64,000 bases of DNA from a virus. This document shows positions 13,582-21,659 of this stretch, in pieces (position 1 is the first letter of the stretch; every line of letters starts with the position of its first letter). Below the pieces are notes generated by a model. That model worked only from the letters and a program-made list of their open reading frames with translations, searched no databases and was not told the DNA's origin. The translations under genes were made by a program, and so were the position numbers. Where the stretch lies: positions 1 through 64,000 of IMG/VR virus record IMGVR_UViG_3300022868_000014. One strand, given 5' to 3'.

Positions 13582-13929
13582 GTGCAGAAGAAGAAATACT
13601 TAATAGGGGATGCTGCCAGGCTGGCCGTGTTAGCTGTACAGTTGGACGATGACTGGAAGATGATGGATGGGAGGGGAGTATCCTTTGGAAAACGCCCCCC
13701 TGTTTCACGTTGGAACGTCAGGATCTTTATAAGCAAGAAGAATGGCGCTGAGGATCCCAGCACATGTCTACATGAGTGCGGTTACTGCGGCGCTGTTTAT
13801 GAGGGCTTTAGACCCCCCTCGATAATAGCATCCCTGAAACGTTCAGTATATAGGTGCACTATATGTGCGGAATGTGACGGTATAATGTGGTCACATAAAA
13901 TGAGGGGTGTAATATTAGACCAGGATTAA
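13582..13929 (+). CDS. Zinc-ribbon protein, 115 aa, GTG start
   Basis: GTG 13582 is six bases after AAAGGAGG. Residues 1-50 are mixed alpha/beta (ARLAVLAVQLDDDWKM). The second half has CLHECGYCGAVYEGF and, after about 25 residues, CTICAEC, a four-cysteine zinc ribbon. Function unknown. The zinc ribbon resembles those of DNA-binding and transcription-related phage proteins only in general layout. Confidence 0.65.
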   Translation: MQKKKYLIGDAARLAVLAVQLDDDWKMMDGRGVSFGKRPPVSRWNVRIFISKKNGAEDPSTCLHECGYCGAVYEGFRPPSIIASLKRSVYRCTICAECDGIMWSHKMRGVILDQD

Positions 13930-13944
13930 CTAAAGGAGAATGAT

Positions 13945-14466
13945 ATGGGTAGAGGTAGAAGAAATGAAGCACAGAAGGCAGCCATGAAGGAGGATTATAA
14001 GATCCTACACAAAGCAGCCCAGAGTGCTATCGATGGCCTGGGTACTGTAAAACAGATGGCCGAGATGTACGGAAAGCCACCCGGAAGGGTGACGGCTATG
14101 AAGCAGGTACTAACAGACCCTTATAGCTCCTCAGCATTAATGATAGCAGTCACAGCTGGGCTGTACGCGTTAGATTCGGCTTTACATGATATTCGTATCG
14201 AAAGAATAAGGCAGGAAGGTAAAGTAGCTATGCATGAAAGGGAACTGGCTGATATAGAGAAAACCACTTATGCAAGAGCCTACAATGATGGCCTTATGCG
14301 TTACGAAGGTGATCCTGTAGAGTTAGGGGATTTGACAGATTCGTTATATGTTTATTTGGAGGGCTTCGATATTGAGGCTAAGGTGGCCCCCTTAACATTC
14401 AAGGATGTTATCAAGTTCCGTAAAGACGTTAATAACCTCATAGACCACGTGGCCACAAAGGGATGA
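13945..14466 (+). CDS. Unknown helical protein, 173 aa
   Basis: AAAGGAG precedes the ATG. The basic N-terminus (GRGRRNEAQKAAMKEDYK) is followed by a possible helix-turn-helix (LGTVKQMAEMYGKPPGRVTAMKQVL, written in part), then a hydrophobic helix and a long charged helix (RIERIRQEGKVAMHEREL). The fold would suit a small DNA-binding packaging or regulatory protein, but no family hallmark is visible. Confidence 0.6.
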   Translation: MGRGRRNEAQKAAMKEDYKILHKAAQSAIDGLGTVKQMAEMYGKPPGRVTAMKQVLTDPYSSSALMIAVTAGLYALDSALHDIRIERIRQEGKVAMHERELADIEKTTYARAYNDGLMRYEGDPVELGDLTDSLYVYLEGFDIEAKVAPLTFKDVIKFRKDVNNLIDHVATKG

Positions 14467-14507
14467 GGCACTATTATCATTAATTAAGCCACAATAAAAG
14501 GAGCCTT

Positions 14508-14993
14508 ATGGATACTATAAGAGTAAATGAATATGTACAACGAACTAGAAGGGTATACCAAACGGTTTCCCGTCCTGTAAAGGTCGTTAAGGATCGCAAG
14601 GTAATTGCACTCCTTGAGAAGTCTATACCCAAGACAATGGAACGTAACTATGCTGAGATAAATAACTTTAGGGTTGCACTTGTAAAGAACGCTAAGTCCA
14701 GGGATGGCTATTGTGCATATACGCAGTATAGAGTGTATGAGCCTAAGGAGTACAAGAGTACTGATAAAGGATGGAATAGGCCCGCTGATAGGATCCCGTT
14801 GGACTGTTTCCTCCCGGGTAAGACAAGTAACTGGCATAAGCATGATGATTGCCCGACACTTTATGCATTCTACCGACAGTTTTACAGGTTGGCACTTAAG
14901 GAAGGGTCCCTGTATACAATAAAGAAGGAACTGCCCAAAAAGCTACTTGACCAGGTTATGATTAAGGCATTGGACATGAAGCTTGCCAGATAA
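14508..14993 (+). CDS. Unknown basic protein, 161 aa
   Basis: AAAGGAG lies upstream of the ATG. The protein is strongly basic throughout, with the segments RTRRVYQTVSRPVKVVKDRK and a Trp-His-Lys-His-Asp-Asp-Cys run near residue 105. A helical C-terminus follows. No domain recognised. It is the last gene before the terminator at 15001. Confidence 0.6.
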   Translation: MDTIRVNEYVQRTRRVYQTVSRPVKVVKDRKVIALLEKSIPKTMERNYAEINNFRVALVKNAKSRDGYCAYTQYRVYEPKEYKSTDKGWNRPADRIPLDCFLPGKTSNWHKHDDCPTLYAFYRQFYRLALKEGSLYTIKKELPKKLLDQVMIKALDMKLAR

Positions 14994-15000
14994 CAATAAC

Positions 15001-15042
15001 AGCCGGTCCTTCGGGGCCGGCTTAACCCTCTCCTTTTTTTTT
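15001..15042 (+). terminator. Intrinsic terminator with UUCG loop, copy 2
   Basis: Same hairpin as at 13539 (AGCCGGTCC-TTCG-GGGCCGGCT), here followed by CCTCTCC and a run of nine T. A strong rho-independent terminator that separates the upstream operon from the first virion block. Confidence 0.85.
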
Positions 15043-15064
15043 CGCTATTAGCTGGTTTTAGTAC

Positions 15065-15070
15065 TATATT
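15065..15070 (+). promoter_or_regulatory. TATATT box before the first virion block
   Basis: ACTATATTAAGG lies 31 bp upstream of the ATG at 15101 and just after the terminator. The same box is found at 28223, 30151, 34228 and 59803, each time at an operon start. No good -35 here. Confidence 0.45.
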
Positions 15071-15100
15071 AAGGTATTAAATTTATTAGGAGAATATGAA

Positions 15101-15367
15101 ATGGGTGATGAAGAACTGAATATTGATATTGAGGAACGCTATAAGCTATGCACCAAGTGCCTTGAGAAGGAGTACAAACCTGGTGGATCCCATTGCCTTA
15201 TGGTTATCAAGAAGAGGATTGAACTAGCCGACGGAACTACTAAGTGGCTTAACCCTTTCTACATTGAGAAGCATGCTCGCCTTGTACAACCACTCAAGGA
15301 TGATGTATGCACAAACTGTAAATTCAAGGAAGAACATGAAATGAGGGAGTTTGTAAGCAACCTATGA
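15101..15367 (+). CDS. Zinc-ribbon protein, 88 aa
   Basis: AGGAG is upstream of the ATG. It has CTKCLEKEY near residue 17 and CTNCKFKEE near residue 74, separated by a strand region (HCLMVIKKRIELADGT). This is a widely spaced four-cysteine zinc site. It overlaps the next gene by 4 bp (ATGA), so it is coupled to the first K-x-A tagged gene. Function unknown. Confidence 0.65.
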   Translation: MGDEELNIDIEERYKLCTKCLEKEYKPGGSHCLMVIKKRIELADGTTKWLNPFYIEKHARLVQPLKDDVCTNCKFKEEHEMREFVSNL

Positions 15368-16467
15368 GCACACTAGCAGATAAATTAAAGAAGGCAGCAA
15401 TGGATGTAAATATCGAAAAGGGTGATATATTATTAGGTGGTCGTTTTAAGAACCAACGTGAAGTAGTTAAAGAAATAGGCATAGATGAACTAGGCCAACC
15501 CACAGTAAACGGTAAGAAGCTATTGAGCTTTAGAATTGAAAAGGATCTACCTAAGGATAAACAAAGCAGGAAAACAAGAGATATGAATAAAGAAGCAGTT
15601 TGGCCTTTTTCTTCGGATAAAGATACGACGGGATGGTTAGCCGAGAGAGCTACGCTGGTTAACCGGGCTGACAAAGGAGACAAAGAAGCTATAGCGGAGC
15701 TGGATAGACTTGATTGGGAAACAGGGGCTCCTAGTTATGATAAAGGAGGCAAGACCTCACATGATGGTCTCTATAACAGTTTACTTAAATCTGTAAAGTC
15801 TGACCCAAGATTTACGGTGGAGAAAAAAGCAATGAATATTAAACAGAAAGGATACCTAGAGGGATACACACAGAAGGAAGCCGTATGCCAACGCCTCACC
15901 GAGGAAGAACGCAACGACCCTTCTGTACGTAGTCGTATGGACCGCGAGAAGGAGCTTATTGAAGAAGACTTCGCCGAAGCACGTAAGCAGCGTGACCTAA
16001 GGCTAGCCTCTAAAGAACCCCTACATAAGGGTGCTGCAGAGGATGATAAGCCAAACATGTGGGCCAATATGACACCAGAGCAACAGAAGTACCACAATGA
16101 ACTGTTGATGGAAAGAATAGGGCTACAGAATGATCCACGTAACAGAGCTGCCAATATTGTGGCAGGGCAATCTAATGTTCCTAAGTTAGATCCTAATGAA
16201 ATTAAAGACCGTGTAGATGCTAATAGTGTTAACTACCAATCTACAGAGAATCATAACCAGACAGCGAACCGCTTATGGGGTGAGGGCTTTAATAGTGCGC
16301 CACATATGAGGGATGATTCAGTAATGCCACAGTTCGCTAAGCAACTAGGTACTATGGGACCAATGAAGAGTCTGGCAGGCAAACTCAAAGGCGGCATTAA
16401 GTCAATGTCAGGGCCAGCTAAGCCAACTAAATTATCAGAAAAGCTAAACACAGCTAAAGGAGAATAA
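15364..16467 (+). CDS. K-x-A-tagged protein, 367 aa
   Basis: The N-terminus (STLADKLKKAAMDV) matches the short K-x-A tag shared by many neighbours. It is followed by a compact strand-rich module GDILLGGRFKNQ...GIDELGQPTVNGKKLLSFRI (residues about 20-60). I have an impression of similar segments in other phage proteins but cannot name the family. The remainder is charged, helical and low in hydrophobics, with PEQQKYHNELLMERIG near 240. A soluble virion-associated protein is likely from context. Confidence 0.65.
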   Translation: MSTLADKLKKAAMDVNIEKGDILLGGRFKNQREVVKEIGIDELGQPTVNGKKLLSFRIEKDLPKDKQSRKTRDMNKEAVWPFSSDKDTTGWLAERATLVNRADKGDKEAIAELDRLDWETGAPSYDKGGKTSHDGLYNSLLKSVKSDPRFTVEKKAMNIKQKGYLEGYTQKEAVCQRLTEEERNDPSVRSRMDREKELIEEDFAEARKQRDLRLASKEPLHKGAAEDDKPNMWANMTPEQQKYHNELLMERIGLQNDPRNRAANIVAGQSNVPKLDPNEIKDRVDANSVNYQSTENHNQTANRLWGEGFNSAPHMRDDSVMPQFAKQLGTMGPMKSLAGKLKGGIKSMSGPAKPTKLSEKLNTAKGE

Positions 16468-16468
16468 T

Positions 16469-16936
16469 ATGAATAATAGTTATTACAAAGGGTATACAAT
16501 CGGTTACCTTACAAAGAAAGCAGCGATCGGTGGAGCCATGTCGGCACCACCAGCAGTAGCACCACCACCTCCAGCACCCGCTGCGCAGATGGCACCACCG
16601 GATATGGCAGCACCACAAGGTTTACCCGCGGTACCAACGGGGCTTAATGGGGAAGGAACCCCAGCAGGACCAGGGGCACCCGGAGTACCAGCACCAGGAG
16701 CAGGAGCACCAGGAATACCAAATGAATTAGGTGCAGGACCTGTAGATCCTATGGTACAGGCCAGAGAAGGCATCGAACAGCAGGTTGCACAGAACGAGCA
16801 AGAAACTGAAATGATGGCTCTGGATAACCAGTTACAAGGGTCGACCTTGAAGAAAGACAAAGAACAAGATAAAGCCGATGCGCTACAGGCTCAGATTGCT
16901 GAACGTGCCCAAGGCGTAACAGCTCAACCACGGTAG
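16469..16936 (+). CDS. GYxxGYLxKKA-tagged low-complexity protein, 155 aa
   Basis: The N-terminus SYYKGYTIGYLTKKA is one of six close copies of this tag in the window. The rest is mostly Pro/Ala/Gly (APPPPAPAAQMAPP; GAPGVPAPGAGAPG), then a glutamine-rich helix (EGIEQQVAQNEQETEMM). Such a protein cannot be an enzyme; it is likely a flexible structural or scaffold-like component. It starts one base after the preceding stop codon. Confidence 0.65.
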   Translation: MNNSYYKGYTIGYLTKKAAIGGAMSAPPAVAPPPPAPAAQMAPPDMAAPQGLPAVPTGLNGEGTPAGPGAPGVPAPGAGAPGIPNELGAGPVDPMVQAREGIEQQVAQNEQETEMMALDNQLQGSTLKKDKEQDKADALQAQIAERAQGVTAQPR

Positions 16937-16945
16937 GAGTATACT

Positions 16946-17260
16946 ATGAACAACAGCTATTTAAACGGATATATGATTGGATATCTTGAGAAGGAAGCAG
17001 GCGGTGAATATAGAACAAAGCCTAATAATGATGACACTATACAAACAGCCCACACAGCACCACCTAACCCGGCAGTACCGGAACCTAAGATTGACCAGGC
17101 AGCAGCCAAGGCATCAGTAAAGGCAGCTAACCCACCGGAACCTAAGATTGACCAGGCAGCAGCCAAGGCATCAGTAAAGGCAGCTAACCCGCCTAAGTTA
17201 GTGCCAGGATTCCAGAAGGACTGGGAATTCATTAAGAAGAACCCTCAATATAGTAAGTAG
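16946..17260 (+). CDS. GYxxGYLxKEA-tagged protein with a 19-residue repeat, 104 aa
   Basis: The tag SYLNGYMIGYLEKEA is followed by a polar linker and two copies of a 19-residue unit beginning PEPKIDQAAAKASVKAANP. The DNA copies differ at a single base, so the duplication is recent. The C-terminus is short and basic. Probably a small packaged protein; the tag and its neighbours are the only evidence. Confidence 0.65.
   Translation: MNNSYLNGYMIGYLEKEAGGEYRTKPNNDDTIQTAHTAPPNPAVPEPKIDQAAAKASVKAANPPEPKIDQAAAKASVKAANPPKLVPGFQKDWEFIKKNPQYSK
17078..17191 (+). repeat. 57-bp tandem repeat, two copies
   Basis: 17078-17134 and 17135-17191 are identical except for the last base (A/G). The repeat is in frame and adds 19 residues to the protein at 16946. 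Confidence 0.9.
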
Positions 17261-17266
17261 GTAATA

Positions 17267-17632
17267 ATGAGCTATTCACGTTGGGGCAACAGTTGTTGGT
17301 ACACCTATTGGTCATCAATGGGTGAGACCGACGCGACCAAACATATCAAAGACAAACAACAGTTTGATATCTCCGGCATGACCTCCTTTACCTATAGGGA
17401 GCTTAAGGATGATATTGATGGCTGCATCCAACAAGTTAGGCAGCTAGTCTGTGATAAAGGCGACAGCGATGCACGTCAGGACATGTTTATCCCTAACAAT
17501 GTTACTGAAGATGAACTGAAGGAACTTAAAGGGTACATGGAGGAGTTCATAAAGGATATAGATACAGATGAGGACTTCATTGACCCGTTGTACGAAGATT
17601 TAAAAGAAGTAAAGAAAAGTCTAACGCGTTAG
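17267..17632 (+). CDS. Protein with an isolated array-type tail, 121 aa
   Basis: The N-terminus has the aromatic motif SYSRWGNSCWYTYWSS, which I associate with small phage proteins of unknown role. A middle helical part holds two cysteines. The C-terminus reads DEDFIDPLYEDLKEVKKSL, clearly related to the DPLYxDLLKVKEL tail of the 3514-11805 array. Here the Lys-Glu pair is gone and no ribosome site is encoded, so the peptide is kept without the DNA function. The stop codon lies inside the palindrome at 17619-17634. Confidence 0.7.
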   Translation: MSYSRWGNSCWYTYWSSMGETDATKHIKDKQQFDISGMTSFTYRELKDDIDGCIQQVRQLVCDKGDSDARQDMFIPNNVTEDELKELKGYMEEFIKDIDTDEDFIDPLYEDLKEVKKSLTR

Positions 17633-17634
17633 AC
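17619..17634. promoter_or_regulatory. 16-bp palindrome GTCTAACGCGTTAGAC, copy 1
   Basis: Perfect palindrome overlapping the stop codon of the gene at 17267. Identical copies lie at 26792 and 44446, each flanked by an A-run on one side. Probable protein-binding site. Confidence 0.65.
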
Positions 17635-17648
17635 AATAGGAGACAATT

Positions 17649-17879
17649 ATGTCAATTAAACCTAGTGAAATCAATGTTAAGTTCTTAGGCTGTGAATTCA
17701 CCATTAAGAACATGAGTTACAAGGTTGCGTTACTCCTTGCTGCTGCTATACTTATAGTCGCTCTCAGCATATCCTTCAGTTTTGTTAAAGGCTGGAGTAC
17801 TATTAGTGCTGAGTTCGAGAAGAAAACCAAACAAATGGAAAAAGAGATTATAGAGGATAGCGCTGGAGGTAGCCACTAA
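17649..17879 (+). CDS. Single-pass membrane protein, 76 aa
   Basis: ATAGGAG precedes the ATG. Residues 27-48 form one transmembrane helix (YKVALLLAAAILIVALSISF), followed by a charged helix (EFEKKTKQMEKEIIED). The N-terminal 25 residues are soluble. It overlaps the next gene by one base. A spanin-like or anchor function cannot be shown; no lipobox is present. Confidence 0.65.
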   Translation: MSIKPSEINVKFLGCEFTIKNMSYKVALLLAAAILIVALSISFSFVKGWSTISAEFEKKTKQMEKEIIEDSAGGSH

Positions 17880-18148
17880 TGATGGATATTGCAACAGTAA
17901 TAGCTGAAAATGAAGAGCACCTTATTAGCATGGACATGGAGATGTCTGATACCCTTATTAATAAGTTGTTAGCTTATTCGAAACATAACATGCCTGTTGA
18001 ACGCATGCTAGAACTAAGAGTAGAATGGGCAGTACAGGATATACTAAAAGAATATATGGAAGCACTAGAAGATGCAACACCAGAGGAGAGAGCAAAAGCT
18101 CTGGTACACTTAAAAGAGGATTTTGATGATGATGGAAAGAAACTGTGA
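17879..18148 (+). CDS. Small acidic helical protein, 89 aa
   Basis: The start overlaps the previous stop codon by one base. The sequence is helical and acidic (EYMEALEDATPEERAKALVHLKEDFDDD), with no cysteine and no membrane span. It overlaps the methyltransferase start by about 20 bp. Function unknown. Confidence 0.6.
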   Translation: MMDIATVIAENEEHLISMDMEMSDTLINKLLAYSKHNMPVERMLELRVEWAVQDILKEYMEALEDATPEERAKALVHLKEDFDDDGKKL

Positions 18149-18734
18149 ACATAGCTGCCAGTATAAGGCAGAGTGCAAAGGATTAAACGATAGAGCAGCC
18201 ACAAGACGTAGAAAACCCTCTGTTATGAGGTGTTGTTCTTCACTGGCTAGCAAAGAATTCATACAAAAAGTAACTGAAAAAGGTCAGAACATACTTGAAG
18301 TAGGCTACGGTAAGAACCGGGGCCTTGTTAAGAATGCGCACCGCAAAGGACTTGTATGGTATGGTATAGAGCCATCACGCAGATGGGCCGCTAACGAAGA
18401 GAACCACAAGTATGCAGGGACTGCAGATAACATTCCATTCGACGAGCAGTACTTTGATAACGTTACAGCTATACAGAGCATGGAGCACTGGGAATCATAT
18501 CAGGACAGCGTAGAAGATGGCATCAATGAGATACACCGTGTTCTAAAGCCTGGAGGTACCTTCTTTGCAATGATGCCTATGGGTGACCATGGAAGTCAGG
18601 TATTTATGGAAAGTGATGTAGAGGCCCTTAAGAAGCTATTTAAACGCAAAATGTGGAAGAGCATTCGATTTGTAAGATGGGGACCAGAGGCCTGCGACGC
18701 ATGGCAACTGGCAATAACAGTAGTAAAGAGGTAA
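18126..18734 (+). CDS. SAM-dependent methyltransferase, class I
   Basis: GAGG six bases upstream favours ATG 18126 among four consecutive start candidates. A Cys-rich N-terminus (CEHSCQYKAEC...CC, about residues 5-36) may bind zinc. The Rossmann core follows: ILEVGYGKNRG (motif I, about 58-68), WYGIEPS (motif II), the DNVTAIQSMEHWES region (motif IV) and EIHRVLKPGGTFFAMMP (motif post-IV). This layout is that of the Methyltransf_11 group. The substrate is not shown; its position among virion genes is unusual for a nucleotide-modifying enzyme. Confidence 0.8.
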   Translation: MMMERNCEHSCQYKAECKGLNDRAATRRRKPSVMRCCSSLASKEFIQKVTEKGQNILEVGYGKNRGLVKNAHRKGLVWYGIEPSRRWAANEENHKYAGTADNIPFDEQYFDNVTAIQSMEHWESYQDSVEDGINEIHRVLKPGGTFFAMMPMGDHGSQVFMESDVEALKKLFKRKMWKSIRFVRWGPEACDAWQLAITVVKR

Positions 18735-18761
18735 AGTAATATACACATTAAAGGAGCTATA

Positions 18762-19904
18762 ATGAATGATAAAACACATATGACAGGATACCTGCAAGGG
18801 TACCTGAGCAAAAAAGCAGTAATTGGAGCAAGCACTACGCCACCGCCTAAGGTACTGTCTTCTCTTCCAGCTACAGGTGGGAACAATAATCCAGGATTCC
18901 AACCTCCTCCAGCGTTAGAAACACCAGCAGCCCCAGAGATCAAAATGCCAAGCACCATGAATCAGTTTCAGAATAATAAAGCAATGAATGCCGGTGGTAA
19001 GGTGCAGAATTCTAATTTTAATGCAGACTATAATGCATGGAAGAACACAGACACCCGTAGCCCTATACGTAGCTTTTTCAATGAGAAGCAGGACAAGTCC
19101 AGGGGTGAATGGGACAGGCAGAACGCAGCACAGCAACAACAAATTACACAGGATGGTGGACCAGGTGGTAATACAAGTAAAGCACTGAACCAGCTAAATC
19201 CAGTTACAGCTGAGAGTGAGCAGAATCAATTCCAAATGGAAGCAGGTAGTCTGGCCAACAACGCTAGAACGTCAGCGGATAAAAGAAATGCACAGAATGC
19301 AGCCTTTGCAGCACAACGTAAGCAGAGCCGTTCAGACCAATCAGCTCCAGCTGGTTCAATAGCAAGTACTTATAAACCATCAGCAGCCGTAGCCGAAGAA
19401 AGCATGACTCCTACACAACGTTATGCCAGTCGTCAAGCTATGCCTAACCTGCAAGATCGTAGGGATAAACGCCCAGCTAACCAAAGATATACAGAAGGCG
19501 GCGGACAGAATTCTGAATGGGTCAAACCTACTGGGCAATACTCAGCAGGGGTTAAAGTAGGGCCAGAGGCTGTAGCAGCGATGAGAGCAAAGAGGGAAGC
19601 TGTAAACCCTAATAACGCAACAGCTAAACTAGGAGCCGGTCACCATGCTAATAGAGTACAACAGTATATGGCTAACCAACCAGGTAGATCAGAGGCTGTA
19701 ATGAATGCTTTACAAGGTATGAGAACTGGTGATAAACTAAGTGCACCTGAAGAAGAGATGGTAGCTAACATGCGCGGTAAGAACAATTCCAGAAGCAAAC
19801 GTAACATTAGTACATTTGTTAAGAGAAACCAAGCAGGCAACACCGGCACAAACTGGGCTGAACTAGCTGCTGCTAACAAGATGAAAAAGAACAAGAGAGT
19901 ATAA
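18762..19904 (+). CDS. GYLxGYLxKKA-tagged protein, 380 aa
   Basis: The tag THMTGYLQGYLSKKA is followed by a proline-rich linker, then a long region rich in Asn, Gln, Ala and Arg with no hydrophobic core (about 60-370). It is basic overall. Such composition suits an intrinsically disordered, DNA-binding internal head protein. It overlaps the next gene by one base. Confidence 0.65.
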   Translation: MNDKTHMTGYLQGYLSKKAVIGASTTPPPKVLSSLPATGGNNNPGFQPPPALETPAAPEIKMPSTMNQFQNNKAMNAGGKVQNSNFNADYNAWKNTDTRSPIRSFFNEKQDKSRGEWDRQNAAQQQQITQDGGPGGNTSKALNQLNPVTAESEQNQFQMEAGSLANNARTSADKRNAQNAAFAAQRKQSRSDQSAPAGSIASTYKPSAAVAEESMTPTQRYASRQAMPNLQDRRDKRPANQRYTEGGGQNSEWVKPTGQYSAGVKVGPEAVAAMRAKREAVNPNNATAKLGAGHHANRVQQYMANQPGRSEAVMNALQGMRTGDKLSAPEEEMVANMRGKNNSRSKRNISTFVKRNQAGNTGTNWAELAAANKMKKNKRV

Positions 19905-21643
19905 TGGGGAGTTTATCAGAACATTTACATAAACAAGCAGAACTGACACCAGAAGAAACAGCTGCCAAGATTAAGAGTGCAGGTAAATGGGCCAAAGGCT
20001 TAAAGTACGGCGCTAAGGCTGCTGACCTGCCTTTTAAAATGTTACCCAAGGTAATATCGCAGGAGCAGGGTAAGAAGGGTATAGGATTCCTTGAGAAGAT
20101 CTATAACCCTACTATCGGTAAACTTAAGCTTAATGAACGCCTTGGCTCCTTAGTACCTAATATGAAGTGGAAAGGAGGCGGCATAACTAAAGCAGAGGGC
20201 GGTGATGTCTTATTCCAGAACGGCCCAATACGCTTTCGTGTAAAACCAGAACCAGCAATGTACACAGCAATGATGTTCTTGTTAGCCCACAAGGCCTTCA
20301 AAGGACCTGCACGTAATGTAGGAGGGGCTCTTGGCATGAAGGCAAGAGGTAACATAGCCAGATTACCTTTTGCGGGGGCTAATGGTACTAATCTGTTCCA
20401 AAAAATAGAAAAAGCCGACAGGCTTGGCAGGAGACTAACACCAACACTAGGTTTAGCGGCATTACCAGCTGCAGCCACATGGCGTGCTGGAAAGGTATTC
20501 ACTGATGAAAGAGACCCAGAGCAAGCCCCATTTCGCAATGAAGCACCTGAGGCGGCTGAGGCTCGTGGGTTTAAACAACAGGAAGACTACCTTAATCAGA
20601 AACGCACAGCAGATGAACTTAAAGGTGAGAGAACCCAAGACCAGACAATGATTAACAGGATGGCTAAGATGAATCCAAGGCGTGCTTCAATTATATCAGG
20701 TCTACTGGGCAGTGCAGCCGGATTAGCTATACCTGAGAAGAATAACTTCCTTTGGAGTATAGGCGGTGGACTTGCTGGAGCATCTCTGCCTTATGCAGTG
20801 AAATATCTGGCACAAAGATTAGAAGCATTAAATAAAAAAGCAGGTCTCACAGAGGATCTAGGCGGCTACGGTGATAAGCTCTTAGATGTATGGGATTCCG
20901 GTAAGATCCAGAAGCAATTAACACCTGAGGCACTTAAAGGACACGCAGGAACAGCCTGGAAAGGATTGAAGGCTGGTGGTCGTATTGCTGGTAACTATGT
21001 TAAGAAACACCCTTATGAAGTTGGTGGCATAGCAGCTAGTGCATTAGGCACAGGAGCACTTGTTAAAGGCTTCTCAGGAAAAGATAATCGTGCAGCTTGG
21101 TTAACAGGGGGTGGCGCACTACAGGGTATAGCTGCTATATTATATATGAAGTCCCTGAAGCGTAAAGGTAAGCAGCTGCCTAATATAACTATGAAGGAAA
21201 TAAAAGACAGAGAGGCCGGTAAACCAAGACGCTATAATGGAGAGCATGAGTTACTTGATGTAGCTACAGAGGCATTACCACTAGCCATACAGAAGCTTAT
21301 GCCAGGTTCTACTAAGCAGTTTACTAGGGATGAGATTAATCAAATGCTGCACATGGTTACAGCTAATAGGAATAATCCTGAGAAGATTAAGGAAATTCTA
21401 GGAACACAGTTACAGGGAACAGGTATTAATCCGAAGGATATAAAGGATATTATGGGTGCTAGTGATTTAGATCTGCACTCTATTCTAGGATTAGGAGCTA
21501 AGCTATCAGACGAATTCGAGGGTTACAAGAAGAACCCACCCAAGACAAAAAGCAAGAAGACATTATTAAGGCAAATGTACTATAAAGGTACACCGAACGA
21601 GCGGGCTAACATACTTAAAACATATCCGCAGTTCAGGCCATAA
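19904..21643 (+). CDS. K-x-A-tagged membrane-active protein, 579 aa
   Basis: N-terminus GSLSEHLHKQAELTPEE, a short form of the tag. Several glycine/alanine-rich hydrophobic segments follow (MYTAMMFLLAHKAFKG near 125; IISGLLGSAAGLAIPEKNNFLWSIGGGLAGASLPYAV near 265-300, written in part; VGGIAASALGTGALVKGF near 370). The rest is basic and helical. Length, glycine zippers and context suggest an internal virion protein that could insert into the host membrane during ejection; this is inference. Confidence 0.65.
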   Translation: MGSLSEHLHKQAELTPEETAAKIKSAGKWAKGLKYGAKAADLPFKMLPKVISQEQGKKGIGFLEKIYNPTIGKLKLNERLGSLVPNMKWKGGGITKAEGGDVLFQNGPIRFRVKPEPAMYTAMMFLLAHKAFKGPARNVGGALGMKARGNIARLPFAGANGTNLFQKIEKADRLGRRLTPTLGLAALPAAATWRAGKVFTDERDPEQAPFRNEAPEAAEARGFKQQEDYLNQKRTADELKGERTQDQTMINRMAKMNPRRASIISGLLGSAAGLAIPEKNNFLWSIGGGLAGASLPYAVKYLAQRLEALNKKAGLTEDLGGYGDKLLDVWDSGKIQKQLTPEALKGHAGTAWKGLKAGGRIAGNYVKKHPYEVGGIAASALGTGALVKGFSGKDNRAAWLTGGGALQGIAAILYMKSLKRKGKQLPNITMKEIKDREAGKPRRYNGEHELLDVATEALPLAIQKLMPGSTKQFTRDEINQMLHMVTANRNNPEKIKEILGTQLQGTGINPKDIKDIMGASDLDLHSILGLGAKLSDEFEGYKKNPPKTKSKKTLLRQMYYKGTPNERANILKTYPQFRP

Positions 21644-21659
21644 ACAATAGGAGTTTAAA

